Numbered from the stretch's first letter, positions 7,633 through 17,028 are shown. The stretch: 64,000 nucleotides of DNA from PALSA-693 sp963834725 (GCA_963834725.1 CAWICN010000001.1:5084001-5148000); one strand, 5' to 3'. Program-made: numbers and translations. Notes: generated from the sequence alone by a model not told the origin.

Positions 7633-9232
7633 GCTGTCGGCTAGACGGGTGGCGACGATCGCCGCGGTGGCCGGCGCCCTGGTCGGCGCGGCGGTGGCGG
7701 GCGGGGTGGCCGCAGCCTCCACCGGCGGTAATGACGGCAGCCCCGCCTCGTCGCCGGGTAGCAGCGGTTCGGTGACCACCGCGGCGGTGGTGCGCACGAC
7801 GCTCTCCACGACGGTGCAAGTTGGCGGTTCTATCGGCTACGACGGCTCCTACACCATCGCCGCCCCGACCGGCACGTCGCCTCAACAGCTGTCACAGGCC
7901 CAGCAAGCAGTGACCATGGACCAGCAGACCCTGTCCGCGGATGAGACCGCCGAGTCGGACGCCGCCGTCTCGGACAGCCAGGCGATCTCGGCGGCACAGG
8001 CCGACGTCGACACCGCCACCGCGGCACTCCGGTCGGACCAGGCCAAGCAGACCCAGGATTGCGCCGGGGCGGGGGCGTCCAACCCGCCGTGCAGCGCGGA
8101 TGCCCAGAAAGTCAACCAGGACCAGTCCCAGCTGACCCAAGCCGACCAGCAGTTGGCCATCGCCGAGTCGAGCGCGACCCGCGATCGTGACCAGAACCAG
8201 GCCAAGGTCGCTTCCGATCGGGCCAAGTTGGCGGGTGACGAGGCGACGTTGGCGTCGTCGCAGGCCACCGCGGTGAACCCGGGCACGACCTACACGGCCT
8301 TGCCGAAGGCGGGTGACATCATCAGCCAGAACCAGCCGGTGTATTCGGTGAGCACCGAGCCGGTGCCGCTGCTGTACGGTTCGATCGCCGCCTACCGGGC
8401 GTTCTACATGGGCATGCCCGACGGGGCCGATGTGAGCGAGTTGACCCATGATCTGATCGCCCTCGGATACGGCGCCGGGCTGACCCAAAGCGATCATTAC
8501 TCCACCGCCACCGCGGCCGCGGTCGACCGTTGGCAGCGAGCGCTGGGTTTGCCGGCGACGGGCGAGATCCCGTTGGGCCAGGTGGTGTTCGAGCCCGGCC
8601 CGATCCGGGTCACGTCGGTAACGCCGTCGGTCGGCGCTTCCGTCGGCGGCGGTGGGGGCGGGGCCGGTAACGGCACGGGCGGCGGCGGGGGTGCGACGGT
8701 GTTGACCGCGACCAGCATCACGCCGGTCGTCACGGTCGCCTTGGACGTCACCCAGGAATACCTGGTGAAGCCGGGCGACGCGGTCACCGTCGTGCTGCCC
8801 GACGGCACCTCGACCGTGGGCGGACACGTAGAGACCGTCGGTGACGTCGCGACCTGCCCGGGTGGCGGAGGCACCGGGACCGGCAATGGTTCCGGTTCGG
8901 CCGACCAGTCGCCGTGCTCGTCGGCCGCGTCGGGCAGCTCGTCGACGCCGACGGTGACGCTCACCGTCAGCTTGGACAGCACCCCGCCCGGCGCCAGGTT
9001 GGACCAGGCCCCGGTGAACGTCAACATGACCACGCAGCGGGCTCCCGATGTGCTGGCCGTTCCGGTGAACGCCCTGCTCGCCCTCCAAGGCGGCGGGTAC
9101 GGCGTGGAGGTAGTGACCGGCAGGACCAGCCGTCTGGTCGGGGTGACCACCGGCCTGTACAGCAACACCCTGGTCCAGGTGAGCGGGGCTGGGATCGCGG
9201 CCGGCATCCGAGTCGAGGTGCCCTCGTCATGA
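7625..9232 (+). CDS. HlyD/MacA-like adaptor with peptidoglycan-binding domain
   Basis: A 535-residue exported protein with a GTG start inside the preceding gene. The N-terminus has a membrane or signal segment (about 10-32). Residues 85-215 form a long Q/D/A-rich coiled coil, then come a lipoyl-like return and a peptidoglycan_binding_1-type segment (LTHDLIALGYGAGL ... AVDRWQRALGLPATGEI, about 265-310). The C-terminus has beta-barrel-like stretches separated by Gly-rich linkers and ends in VLAVPVNALLALQGG. Family knowledge: such adaptors link a MacB-type ABC transporter to the cell envelope. The stop overlaps the ATPase start as ATGA. Confidence 0.82.
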   Translation: MAELSARRVATIAAVAGALVGAAVAGGVAAASTGGNDGSPASSPGSSGSVTTAAVVRTTLSTTVQVGGSIGYDGSYTIAAPTGTSPQQLSQAQQAVTMDQQTLSADETAESDAAVSDSQAISAAQADVDTATAALRSDQAKQTQDCAGAGASNPPCSADAQKVNQDQSQLTQADQQLAIAESSATRDRDQNQAKVASDRAKLAGDEATLASSQATAVNPGTTYTALPKAGDIISQNQPVYSVSTEPVPLLYGSIAAYRAFYMGMPDGADVSELTHDLIALGYGAGLTQSDHYSTATAAAVDRWQRALGLPATGEIPLGQVVFEPGPIRVTSVTPSVGASVGGGGGGAGNGTGGGGGATVLTATSITPVVTVALDVTQEYLVKPGDAVTVVLPDGTSTVGGHVETVGDVATCPGGGGTGTGNGSGSADQSPCSSAASGSSSTPTVTLTVSLDSTPPGARLDQAPVNVNMTTQRAPDVLAVPVNALLALQGGGYGVEVVTGRTSRLVGVTTGLYSNTLVQVSGAGIAAGIRVEVPSS

Positions 9233-9957
9233 CCCTCACCGCCCCAAATCTGTCCCCAGATGCGGCCCTGTCGACGCCGGTCCTGGAGCTGATCGAGGTG
9301 GTCAAGACCTATCCCGGTGACCCTCCGGTCGCGGCGCTGGCCGGGGTCAGCCTGCGCATCGACCAAGGCGAGTTGGTGGCCATCGTGGGTCCGTCGGGGT
9401 CGGGCAAGAGCACGCTGTTGCACGTGATGGGCACCCTGGAGCGGCCCACCGCCGGTGTGGTGCGCATCGCCGGCGAGGACACTTCGACCCTCTCCGACAA
9501 GCAGCTGTCCGGCTTGCGGGCCCGCCGCCTCGGCTTCGTATTCCAGCAGTTCTTCCTTCTCGACGGCCTGACCGTGTTGGACAACGTCGCCGAGGGGCTG
9601 CTCTACCGGGGCTGGCGGATGACCGAGCGCCGCCGGCTGGCCCGCGCCGCCGTCGAGCGGGTCGGGCTGGGCCACCGGCTGGGGCACCGGCCCAACCAGC
9701 TGTCGGGCGGCGAACAGCAACGCTGTGCCATCGCCCGGGCCCTGGCCGGCCGCCCCGCTCTGGTCATGGCCGACGAGCCGACCGGCAACCTGGACAGCGC
9801 GACCGGGGCGTCCATCTTGGAGCTGCTGAGTGAGCTGCACCAAGAGGGCACCACCATCTTGGTCATCACCCACGACCTCGACGTGGCCGCCGCCACGGAC
9901 CGCCGCGTCGAGATCCGAGACGGGAGGATCATCCGTGATACGCCGACGCGGGCGTGA
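9229..9957 (+). CDS. MacB/LolD-type ABC transporter ATPase
   Basis: A 242-residue nucleotide-binding subunit with all motifs: Walker A GPSGSGKST, Q-loop FVFQQFF, signature LSGGEQQRCAIARAL, Walker B ALVMADEPTGNLD and H-switch ITHDLD. It powers the permease encoded immediately downstream. Its start overlaps the adaptor stop by 4 bases and its end overlaps the permease start by 23 bases, so all three are one transcription unit. MacB-type systems drive a periplasmic or cell-surface mechanotransmission cycle rather than classical membrane transport. The substrate is not indicated by the sequence. Confidence 0.93.
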   Translation: MTLTAPNLSPDAALSTPVLELIEVVKTYPGDPPVAALAGVSLRIDQGELVAIVGPSGSGKSTLLHVMGTLERPTAGVVRIAGEDTSTLSDKQLSGLRARRLGFVFQQFFLLDGLTVLDNVAEGLLYRGWRMTERRRLARAAVERVGLGHRLGHRPNQLSGGEQQRCAIARALAGRPALVMADEPTGNLDSATGASILELLSELHQEGTTILVITHDLDVAAATDRRVEIRDGRIIRDTPTRA

Positions 9958-11155
9958 GGCCGACGCCAGCGCCGGCCCGAGACTGTCCCGGCGGGACCTG
10001 CTCCGGGTCGGCAGCTTGGGCCTGCACAGCCGGCGGGTGCGCGCGTCGCTGTCGGCTCTGGGCATCAGCATCGGTATCGCCGCCATCGTCGGCGTGCTGG
10101 GCATCTCCCAATCGTCCAAGTCGGGTCTGTTGTCCGAGCTGGGCCGGCTCGGGAACCTGTTGACCGTGCAAGCCGGCAACACCTCCTTCGGCCAGGCGAC
10201 CGAACTGCCCGCCACCTCCGAAGGCATGGTGTCACGAGTCGGGCCGGTCACCAACGTGACCGAGATCGCCGCCATCCAGAGCACCTACGTGTACCGCAAC
10301 CAGTTCGTCCCCGCGATCGACACCAACGGCATCTCCCTGACCGCGACCGACGCCGCCCTGCCAGCCACGCTCGACGCCAGCCTCGCCCATGGCACCTTCC
10401 TCAACGCTGCGATCGCCCACTTCCCAGCGGTCGTGCTCGGCGCCGACGCGGCCCGCTTGTTGGGCATCAACGACCTGGCCCACCCCACCCAGGTATGGAT
10501 CGGCCAGCACTGGTTCACCGTGATCGGCATCTTGAACCCCGTCGAGTTGGTCACCCAGATGGACAGCATGGCCTTCATCGGATTCCCCATCGCCGGCCAA
10601 TACTTCGCCTTCGACGAGCATCCCAGCGAGCTGTACCTGCGCGCCGTGCCCAGCCAGGTCAGCGCGGTGGCCGCCGTGCTGCCCGCCACCGTCAACCCGC
10701 CCGACCCCTCCACCGTCCAGGTCAGTCAGCCGTCGGACATCCTCAAAGCCGAAGTAGCCGCCAAAGGCGCCTACAACGGGCTGTTCCTCGCTCTCGGGGC
10801 CGTGGCCCTGCTCGTCGGCGGTGTCGGCATCGCCAACGTCATGGTCATCTCGGTCCTCGAACGGCGCTCAGAGATCGGCCTGCGCCGGGCTCTCGGAGCC
10901 ACCCGGCGCCACGTGGCCGAGCAGTTCCTCTCAGAAGCCGTACTCCTCTCGGTCCTCGGCGGCGTGGCCGGTACCCTCATCGGTTTGGCCGCCACGGCTA
11001 TCTACGCGCGAAGCCAGCACTGGTCGGTGCAAATCCCAGCGGTGGCCCTCTACGGCGGCGTGGGTGCCGCGTTGGTCATCGGCGCCGTCGCCGGCCTCTA
11101 TCCCTCGATGCGGGCCGCCCGCCTGTCGCCGACCGAGGCGTTGCGAACGGTATGA
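9935..11155 (+). CDS. MacB/FtsX-type ABC transporter permease
   Basis: A 406-residue permease. TM1 lies near residues 30-55 (LSALGISIGIAAIVGVLGIS), followed by a large extracytoplasmic MacB_PCD-like domain (about 60-270). The C-terminal FtsX segment has three TM helices and the usual GIANVMVISVLERRSEIGLR and ALGATRRHVAEQFL blocks. I chose the GTG at 9935 because GGGAGG lies 8 bases upstream and because it gives the compact RRR-rich N-terminus seen in the family. It overlaps the ATPase gene by 23 bases. It forms a complex with that ATPase and with the coiled-coil adaptor. Confidence 0.9.
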   Translation: MIRRRGREADASAGPRLSRRDLLRVGSLGLHSRRVRASLSALGISIGIAAIVGVLGISQSSKSGLLSELGRLGNLLTVQAGNTSFGQATELPATSEGMVSRVGPVTNVTEIAAIQSTYVYRNQFVPAIDTNGISLTATDAALPATLDASLAHGTFLNAAIAHFPAVVLGADAARLLGINDLAHPTQVWIGQHWFTVIGILNPVELVTQMDSMAFIGFPIAGQYFAFDEHPSELYLRAVPSQVSAVAAVLPATVNPPDPSTVQVSQPSDILKAEVAAKGAYNGLFLALGAVALLVGGVGIANVMVISVLERRSEIGLRRALGATRRHVAEQFLSEAVLLSVLGGVAGTLIGLAATAIYARSQHWSVQIPAVALYGGVGAALVIGAVAGLYPSMRAARLSPTEALRTV

Positions 11156-11301
11156 GCCCCCTGACAACCGCTGGCCATCCCTTGGTACGGACCCGACCGT
11201 CGAGCGAGCTTCTATCTCGGTGAGCCGCGGTCGGGCATTCGAATCGTCTGGAAACGGTCCACCTACCACGTTCCAATCTACGCACAAGGAGGAAATGGGA
11301 T

Positions 11302-11928
11302 ATGACGACGATACGGCGACGCTGGGGCGGAGTTGTCGTCCTCGCCGCGGGGGCCGCCATCGGGCTGGGCGCATGCTCGGGGTCCAACTCTCCTCATGTC
11401 GCCAGCTTGGGCAGGAACAGCCGCGACGGCTCCGTGACCACCACCATGCCCGCCCGCAACCCGACTCAGCTTTTGGACGAGTGGGCCGCGTGCATGCGCA
11501 ACCACGGCGATCCTGACCAGGTCGACCCCACAGTGGACGCGAGCAGGGTGATTCAGGTCACATTGGGCGCCGGATACGCGGGCGGGTTGCGCGGTGAGAG
11601 TGACGCGTGTGGCGCGTACCTGAGCGCGGCCGAGACGGCGCTAGGCGGTGGCGCGCCTCCCGCGTCTTCGGATGATGCGACCGCGCTGAAGTTCGCCCAG
11701 TGCATGCGGGCCAACGGCGTACCGACCTATCCCGACCCGACCGGCACGGCTCAACAGGCTATCCACGCAAGCAGTGGGAGTGACCTGAATCCGGCCAATC
11801 CGACGTTTCAGGCCGCCTCCGCCTTCTGTACCGAGAAGACCGGCTACCAGTCGAAGTTCAGCGCCGGCGCCCCGCAGCCCGGATCAATCAATCTCAACAC
11901 GACGGGTGCGTTTGGGGGCAAACCGTGA
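11302..11928 (+). CDS. Second CMR-motif lipoprotein, paralogue of the 6.9-kb gene
   Basis: A 208-residue lipoprotein with a clean signal peptide and lipobox GLGAC (Cys25). A strong AGGAGG lies about ten bases before the ATG. It repeats the layout of the first lipoprotein: WAACMRNHGDP, a second Cys in DACGAY, FAQCMRANGVPTYPDPTG, and a fourth Cys in AFCTEK. It follows the permease after a 146-base gap, so it may have its own promoter. Two paralogues bracketing the adaptor and ABC genes suggest both serve the same export or envelope function. The function is unknown. Confidence 0.75.
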   Translation: MTTIRRRWGGVVVLAAGAAIGLGACSGSNSPHVASLGRNSRDGSVTTTMPARNPTQLLDEWAACMRNHGDPDQVDPTVDASRVIQVTLGAGYAGGLRGESDACGAYLSAAETALGGGAPPASSDDATALKFAQCMRANGVPTYPDPTGTAQQAIHASSGSDLNPANPTFQAASAFCTEKTGYQSKFSAGAPQPGSINLNTTGAFGGKP

Positions 11929-12149
11929 ACCGGGCGGCAATGGCGAACCGGGCACCGGCCACGGCATCGTCACCGTGCCCGATCATCGCCCGGACGTCCT
12001 ACCGTGCCTCGGCGGCCCGCCTGAAACAATGATCAGGTGTCCAATAAGTCACGGCCTCTACGAGAAAGGACTCGCCCTCATCGCCGGATGGATGCGCCCG
12101 ATCTCGAATCGCTAGCGGCTCGGGGTCCGGGCCTGGCTACGGTGAGCCT

Positions 12150-13070
12150 GTGTCCGCACCACGACCAGACGACGCGTCGCCGGCTGCTCCCTACATACCG
12201 CTTCCCAGAGGGCTATCTGACCCGCGGTCAACTGCGGCCGGGGTATTCGATCGCATCGCTGACCTATACGACCAGGCCCGGCCCAGCTACCCAACCGAGG
12301 TCGTCGCCGGGCTTCTCCGTCTCTGCGGGGTCGACCACACCCGTCGGATCCTGGAGATCGGATGCGGCACCGGCCAGCTAACCCGGGACCTGGCGGCCAG
12401 CGGGGCCCGGATCGTCTGTGTCGAGCCCGGATCGTCGCTTGCTGACGTTGCCAGGGCGAACCTGAGCCGGTGGCCGAATGCCACAGTGGTCACTACAAGC
12501 TTCGAGGATTTCGGCGCACCGACCTGCAGCTTCGACATGGTGGTCTCCGCAACCGCGTTTCACTGGGTCGACCCGAACATCTCCTATGCCAAGGCCGCCG
12601 AACTGCTCAGCGAGGGCGGATGGCTCGCATTGGTCACCAACACCCACAGCCGAGGCGGCACCCACACCGATGAGCGCATCGCAGAGCCGATACGCCAGCT
12701 GCACCGCCGGCTCGCCCCCGAGGTGGGCGACTGGGACTTCCCCACAGCCGAAGAGATCCAGCAGCGAGGGCTGTCAGGCGGTGACATCGCCTCAGTATGG
12801 GCGCGGGTGGAACGCAAGCTGTCCGAACCGCCATCCGTCAGTCACCTCTTCGCAGCGCCGACGGTCAAGACCTTTCCATGGCTGGCCACCTATGACAAGG
12901 ACGCATATCTGGCCATGCTGGCCAGCCACTCCTCCTATGCCCTGATGGATCCGGTCCGACGCGACGCACTGCTCGACGGTATCGGCGCGTTGATCGACGA
13001 ACAGCTGGCAGGCACGGTAACCAAGGAGTACGTCACCGTCTTGGCCGTAGCCCGGCGGGCGTCCGACTGA
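12150..13070 (+). CDS. Class I SAM-dependent methyltransferase
   Basis: 306 residues with a GTG start. Motif I, ILEIGCGTGQLT, lies near residue 67, the acidic motif II is IVCVEPGSS, and FDMVVSATAFHWVDP fits the post-II region of Methyltransf_11/25 enzymes. It resembles the trans-aconitate or small-molecule methyltransferase branch, but the acceptor cannot be read from the sequence. It stands alone, with gaps of about 220 bases on both sides. Confidence 0.82.
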   Translation: MSAPRPDDASPAAPYIPLPRGLSDPRSTAAGVFDRIADLYDQARPSYPTEVVAGLLRLCGVDHTRRILEIGCGTGQLTRDLAASGARIVCVEPGSSLADVARANLSRWPNATVVTTSFEDFGAPTCSFDMVVSATAFHWVDPNISYAKAAELLSEGGWLALVTNTHSRGGTHTDERIAEPIRQLHRRLAPEVGDWDFPTAEEIQQRGLSGGDIASVWARVERKLSEPPSVSHLFAAPTVKTFPWLATYDKDAYLAMLASHSSYALMDPVRRDALLDGIGALIDEQLAGTVTKEYVTVLAVARRASD

Positions 13071-13288
13071 GATCCGATCGGCGTCGCAGTAGATGTTCGG
13101 CGCCAGCCCTCGACCTCTCCGAAGGCGGCCCAGACGGAGCGACAAGAAGGCAGCGGTATCCAGTCCGCAGCGAGGTGATCACCGTGGGGATGTCTCGCAT
13201 CGCCGTACGCAGATCCGACCCAGCGATGACTCTCGGGTGACTCTATCGTCTCAGTAGGCAGAACCCGAACTACAAGGAGGAGAACCAG

Positions 13289-13669
13289 ATGTCAGCGACC
13301 CGAGCCAACAAGATCGCCACGGTGATCATCCCGGTGGCCGACCAAGACGGCACTGTGGACTTCTACGTCGACAAGCTCGGCTTCGAGAAGCGGGTCGACG
13401 TGCCCTTCGGCAACGGCTACCGCTGGATCGAGGTGGGTCTGGGCGACGAGGCGACCACGATCGCGTTGGCGCCACCGCCGCACGAGAGCGCGACCGGCAA
13501 ACGCGAGACCGGCATCAGCCTGCAGACCGACGACATCGACGCCTACCACGCTCAACTCCGCCAGGCGGGCGTCGACGTAGACGTCGAGGTAAGCCGCATG
13601 GGCGAGCCGGTACCACCGATGTTCTGGCTGCGCGACCCCGAAGGCAACACTCTGATGGTCGTCCAGTAG
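13289..13669 (+). CDS. VOC-family (glyoxalase/bleomycin-resistance fold) protein
   Basis: 126 residues with the beta-alpha-beta-beta-beta repeat expected of a single VOC unit. The N half starts TVIIPVADQDGTVDFYVDKL, and the C-terminal half ends in FWLRDPEGNTLMVVQ. An AAGGAGGAG ribosome site sits 8 bases before the ATG. These proteins bind a metal or a small hydrophobic ligand as dimers. No specific substrate can be given. The frameshifted DUF1801 gene follows 16 bases downstream, so the two probably share a transcript. Confidence 0.85.
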   Translation: MSATRANKIATVIIPVADQDGTVDFYVDKLGFEKRVDVPFGNGYRWIEVGLGDEATTIALAPPPHESATGKRETGISLQTDDIDAYHAQLRQAGVDVDVEVSRMGEPVPPMFWLRDPEGNTLMVVQ

Positions 13670-13685
13670 CGACCGGGGAGTGTCG

Positions 13686-14040
13686 GTGGCAACCGAGGAC
13701 GTTGACCGCTACCTCGCCCACCTCGAAGACCCCAAACGCGCCACCCTGGAGGAGATGCGTCGACGGATTCTCAAGGTCATCCCCTACGCCGAAAAAGGCC
13801 TCTCGTATTCCGTCCCGGCTTTCAAGATGGAGGGCAAGACGGTGGCTGGGCTGGCAGCCTTCAAGTCCCACCTCAGCTACCTGCCCCACAGCGGATCGGT
13901 GCTTGCAGCGGTGAGCGAGAAGACCCGCCGATTACACCCAAACCAAGAGCGCCTTGCATTTTCCTGTCGACGTCCCGCTCCCCCAAGAACTGATCAGGGA
14001 ACTCATCGCGCTCAAGCTGCGCGAAACGGGTCTTGGATAA
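13686..14040 (+). pseudogene. DUF1801-type protein, frameshifted
   Basis: The first frame reads ATEDVDRYLAHLEDPKRATL, then a KVIPYAEKGLSYSVPAFK block and a SHLSYLPHSGSVL block, as in DUF1801 (YdhG/FraH-like) proteins. Near 13928 the family match jumps frame and continues DYTQTKSALHFPVDVPLPQE to a proper stop at 14040. One extra base in the C run of ACCCGCCGATT explains the shift. The start GTG at 13686 has GGGGAG just upstream. It is either a real frameshift or a sequence error. Confidence 0.7.
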
Positions 14041-14364
14041 GGCGCCACGCCAACGCCAGGAAGGCTCCGGGAAGAGCGAGGTTGTAGAACACGCGTGCTC
14101 GCGCGTGCGCAGCCAGCGCACCGATGAAGAAGACGATGAGACCTGCGCCGGCGGCGATTCCGAGGAGGGGGATCCCAGCAAGACCCAGGACGAGGCCCGC
14201 GGCCCCAGCGCCTTTCAGCGCGCCGAGCGTGGGCACCCACGAGCGCGGAACGTGAACTTCGTCTGCGTTGGCCAGGGCGAACTTTGCTCCCGCTAGATCG
14301 GATGTGGCAGCGGCGGCGTTGACGAAGATCGTGATGGTTGTGCGACCAGGTATGCCACAGACAT
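14012..14364 (-). pseudogene. DoxX-like membrane protein, frameshifted
   Basis: From an ATG at 14364 preceded by AAAGGAGG the frame reads MSVAYLVA. A one-base loss near 14345 then moves the match to TITIFVNAAAATSDLAGAKF, ending in the DoxX core LGLAGIPLLGIAAGAGLIVF and HARARVFYNLALPG. The restored protein would be about 118 residues with four TM helices. It is convergent with the DUF1801 gene and overlaps its 3' end. DoxX genes often lie near SigJ-like sigma factors and NAD-epimerases, as here. Confidence 0.7.
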
Positions 14365-14479
14365 TGATCAGCCTCCTTTCTAGGCTGCAACGGCCTGGTT
14401 AACGTCAAGCAGCGTCCCGACGCTGCAGGACCCGCCTGGGTCGCTGAGCGCCGGGACGTGCAAGTCCCCACACTGGGGT

Positions 14480-15421
14480 TTAGGCGGTGGCCTTGAGCTG
14501 GGGTGCGCGGTAGGTGGCGACAAAGCCTTGGCGCCAGCTCGGGTAGCGCAGGTTCCATCCGAGGTCCCGCTTTGCTTTGGCGTTGGTAGCGCCCCGGGAC
14601 TCGGTCGCCATGACGACTTGGGCTTCGCCAGCGAAGAGCCGGGCCGGTAGCCGCGGATAGTGCTGTGGAGGCTTGGCTCCGAGAACCTTGGCCAGTTCCG
14701 GCAGCCATACCGATGTCGGGGCGGGCTCGTCGTCGACGATGTTGTAGATGGCCGGACCGGGATGATCGAGCGCGAGCACGGTGGCGTTGGCGGCGTCGTC
14801 GAGGTGAATGAATGACCACACACCGGCGCCGTCACCGACGACGGGCCACTTCCTGGCCCGCACCGCGTCGACGAACGGGTCAGCGGGATCGCCGTAGAAG
14901 GCCCCGTAGCGCAGGGCGATCCCGCCTGCGGAGGTGACGGCCTGGTCGAGGTAAGCCATCGCCGTCATGGTCTGGCGCATCGCGGCCGGCGGGGCGGGGT
15001 CGAGGGGGTCTTCCTCGCCTTTTACGGGTCCGCCCTCGCGAGCGTAGCGGTGGTCGGCGTAGCTCTGGGCGACGATCTGGGACACCCCCGCCTCTCTGGC
15101 GGCGGCGAGGAGGTTGTCGGTCCCCTCGGTGCGCAGCCGGTTCGTCTCGGCGAAACTGCGATCGAAGTGCTTGAAGTCGCGCAGTTCCGCTAGCGCGGTT
15201 GCCTGGTAGATGATGGCATCGGGTGCTGTGGCCGCCACCGACTTGCGGACGGCTTCGGCGTCGAGCGCGTCGAGGACGATCGACTCGGCGCCCAGCGCTC
15301 GCAGGGCCTTCGCCTTGGTTTGTGATCGGGAGCTTCCGATCACTTCGTGGCCGGCTTCGCCGAGTTGGGGAACCAGGCGGCTGCCGATCGCACCGCCTGC
15401 TCCGATGACGAGAACACGCAT
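14480..15421 (-). CDS. NAD(P)-dependent epimerase/dehydratase (extended SDR)
   Basis: 313 residues, intact. The N-terminus MRVLVIGAGGAIGSRLVPQL has the GxxGxxG nucleotide motif. The rest fits atypical extended SDRs: SYADHRYAREGG at the usual active-site distance, ALRYGAFYGDPADPF, and WSFIHLDDAANATVLALDH. AAGGAGG precedes the ATG. It is divergent from the SigJ-like sigma gene, whose start is 147 bases away, a common pairing in Actinobacteria. The substrate is unknown. Confidence 0.85.
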   Translation of the reverse strand: MRVLVIGAGGAIGSRLVPQLGEAGHEVIGSSRSQTKAKALRALGAESIVLDALDAEAVRKSVAATAPDAIIYQATALAELRDFKHFDRSFAETNRLRTEGTDNLLAAAREAGVSQIVAQSYADHRYAREGGPVKGEEDPLDPAPPAAMRQTMTAMAYLDQAVTSAGGIALRYGAFYGDPADPFVDAVRARKWPVVGDGAGVWSFIHLDDAANATVLALDHPGPAIYNIVDDEPAPTSVWLPELAKVLGAKPPQHYPRLPARLFAGEAQVVMATESRGATNAKAKRDLGWNLRYPSWRQGFVATYRAPQLKATA

Positions 15422-15567
15422 TTGGAGCTACCTCCTTGTGGTGGGGCGAATGTGCGTTCGAAAGCCGTGCTCGAGTCCGGGTCCTGGGCTCGGAATCACC
15501 GCTGCGTCACATCCGCCCAGCTTTCGGGGTCACCTGTCTGACACCGCGGCGCGGAAGGATGTGACAG

Positions 15568-16468
15568 ATGGACGAAGCGGACTGGCTAGCCGAGCAATTC
15601 GAGGAGCACCGGACCCATCTGCGGGCGGTCGCCTACCGGATGCTCGGCTCGCTCAGCGAAGCCGAAGACGCCCTCCAAGACTCCTGGTTGCGAGTCAGCC
15701 GAGCTGGTGCCGAGGGCGTGGACAACCTCGGGGGATGGCTCACCACGGTCGTCTCGCGAGTCTGCCTGAACATGCTTAGGACGCGCTTGCGCCGCCGCGA
15801 GGAGCCCTGGAGTGTCGGGTGCCCGATCCCATTGTTAGACCTCTCCCGGCGACACAGCCCGAGGACGAGGTCCTGATGGCCGACTCGGTTGGTCTCGCCC
15901 TCCTCGTGGTCCTCGACACGCTCAGCCCGGACGAGAGACTGGCGTTCGTGCTCACGACATGTTCGACCTTCCCTTCGAGGAGATCGCCCTAATGATCGAA
16001 CGGTCTCCCGAGGCGGCCCGCCAACTCGCGAGCCGGGCCAGACGGCGAGTCAGAGGGGCCGAACCACCGGCACCGGAGCGTGACCTGGGTCGCCAGCGCG
16101 CGGTCGTTGATGCCTTTTTCTCAGCCGCACGGGGCGGTGACTTCGAGGCGCTGCTCGCGGTGCTCGATCCCGACGTCGTGCTCCGCATCGACGGCGGAGC
16201 GGCCCTGCCCGTCGTCTCGATGACCCTTCAAGGGGCACAAGCAGTCGCTCAGCAGACCGGCCGGGGGTTGCGATCGATACTGACAAGAGCCTCCACCGAG
16301 GTGCGTCCTGCTCTTGTCAACGGTTCCGTCGGGGCGGTCACGCTCGTCGACGGACAACCCGTGAATGTCATGGGCTTCACCCTGGTCCAAGGCAAGATCG
16401 TCGAGATCGACGCCTTCGCCGACCCGGACCGACTCCTGACGATCGCGGCCGTGCTGCTAGCCGAATGA
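15568..16468 (+). pseudogene. SigJ-like ECF sigma factor with SnoaL-like C-terminus, two frameshifts
   Basis: Sigma region 2 (LRAVAYRMLGSLSEAEDALQ, then DSWLRV) is in the first frame. The linker VPDPIVRPLPATQPEDEVLM and region 4 start (LDTLSPDERLAFV) are in a second. The rest of region 4 (HDMFDLPFEEIALMIERSPE) and the C-terminal SnoaL-like domain (QRAVVDAFFSAARGGDFEAL ... GFTLVQGKIVEIDAFADP) are in a third. Both shifts, near 15815 and 15954, are explained by one lost base. The restored length of about 300 residues is normal for SigJ/ECF41-type factors. As given it cannot make full protein. Confidence 0.8.
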
Positions 16469-16584
16469 CAGCTGAACTCGTACCACGGGACTGTGACCCT
16501 CGCCGTGATCCGCGGATGGTAACGCGAGACACTGCGAGAATGGAACGTGGCGGTTCTTCCCTCCGTCGACTGGAGGTTATTCGA

Positions 16585-16935
16585 TTGGACGAGATCAAGG
16601 GCATCGCACGGGTCAAGTTCCACCCTGGCAAGCTCGACCAGTGGAAGCGACTGACTGAGCAAGCAATGGAAATCGTCCGAACCCGAGACCCAGGTACCCT
16701 GCAGTACGAGGTGTTCTTCAACGACGACGAGAGCGAGGCAATCGTCTTCGAGCGGTACCGAGACGCCGACGCCGCGTTGGAGCACTTCGCTAACATCGCC
16801 CACCTCATGGAACCGCTCATGGCCACGGCCACCGTCTCCGGCGAGGTCCTCGGCACGCCGAACGAGACGATGCGAGCCCAACTCGGCCGCGGCGAACCGA
16901 AACTCTTCACACCGTGGATGGCCGCACATGATTAG
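16585..16935 (+). CDS. Antibiotic-biosynthesis-monooxygenase (ABM) domain protein
   Basis: A compact ABM/dimeric ferredoxin-like domain: VKFHPGKLDQWKRLTEQAME, then TRDPGTLQYEVFFNDDES and FERYRDADAALEHFANIAHL. I use a TTG start at 16585 because TGGAGG lies 8 bases upstream and the domain begins right after it. The open frame continues 40 codons further up without homology. That gives 116 residues, normal for the family. It follows the sigma gene closely and may belong to its regulon. Substrate unknown. Confidence 0.75.
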   Translation: MDEIKGIARVKFHPGKLDQWKRLTEQAMEIVRTRDPGTLQYEVFFNDDESEAIVFERYRDADAALEHFANIAHLMEPLMATATVSGEVLGTPNETMRAQLGRGEPKLFTPWMAAHD

Positions 16936-17028
16936 GCGACCGCGCCGGAGCCCCGACGCCATTTGGGACACCGCGTGCGCGATTCGTCGCCGAGTCTGCC
17001 CTCCCAACTATGCCGGGTAGGCGGGACG

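Noticed and set aside
7892..9088. A 398-codon minus-strand frame opposite the adaptor gene
   Set aside because: Arg/Gly-rich shadow of the adaptor; no start signal.
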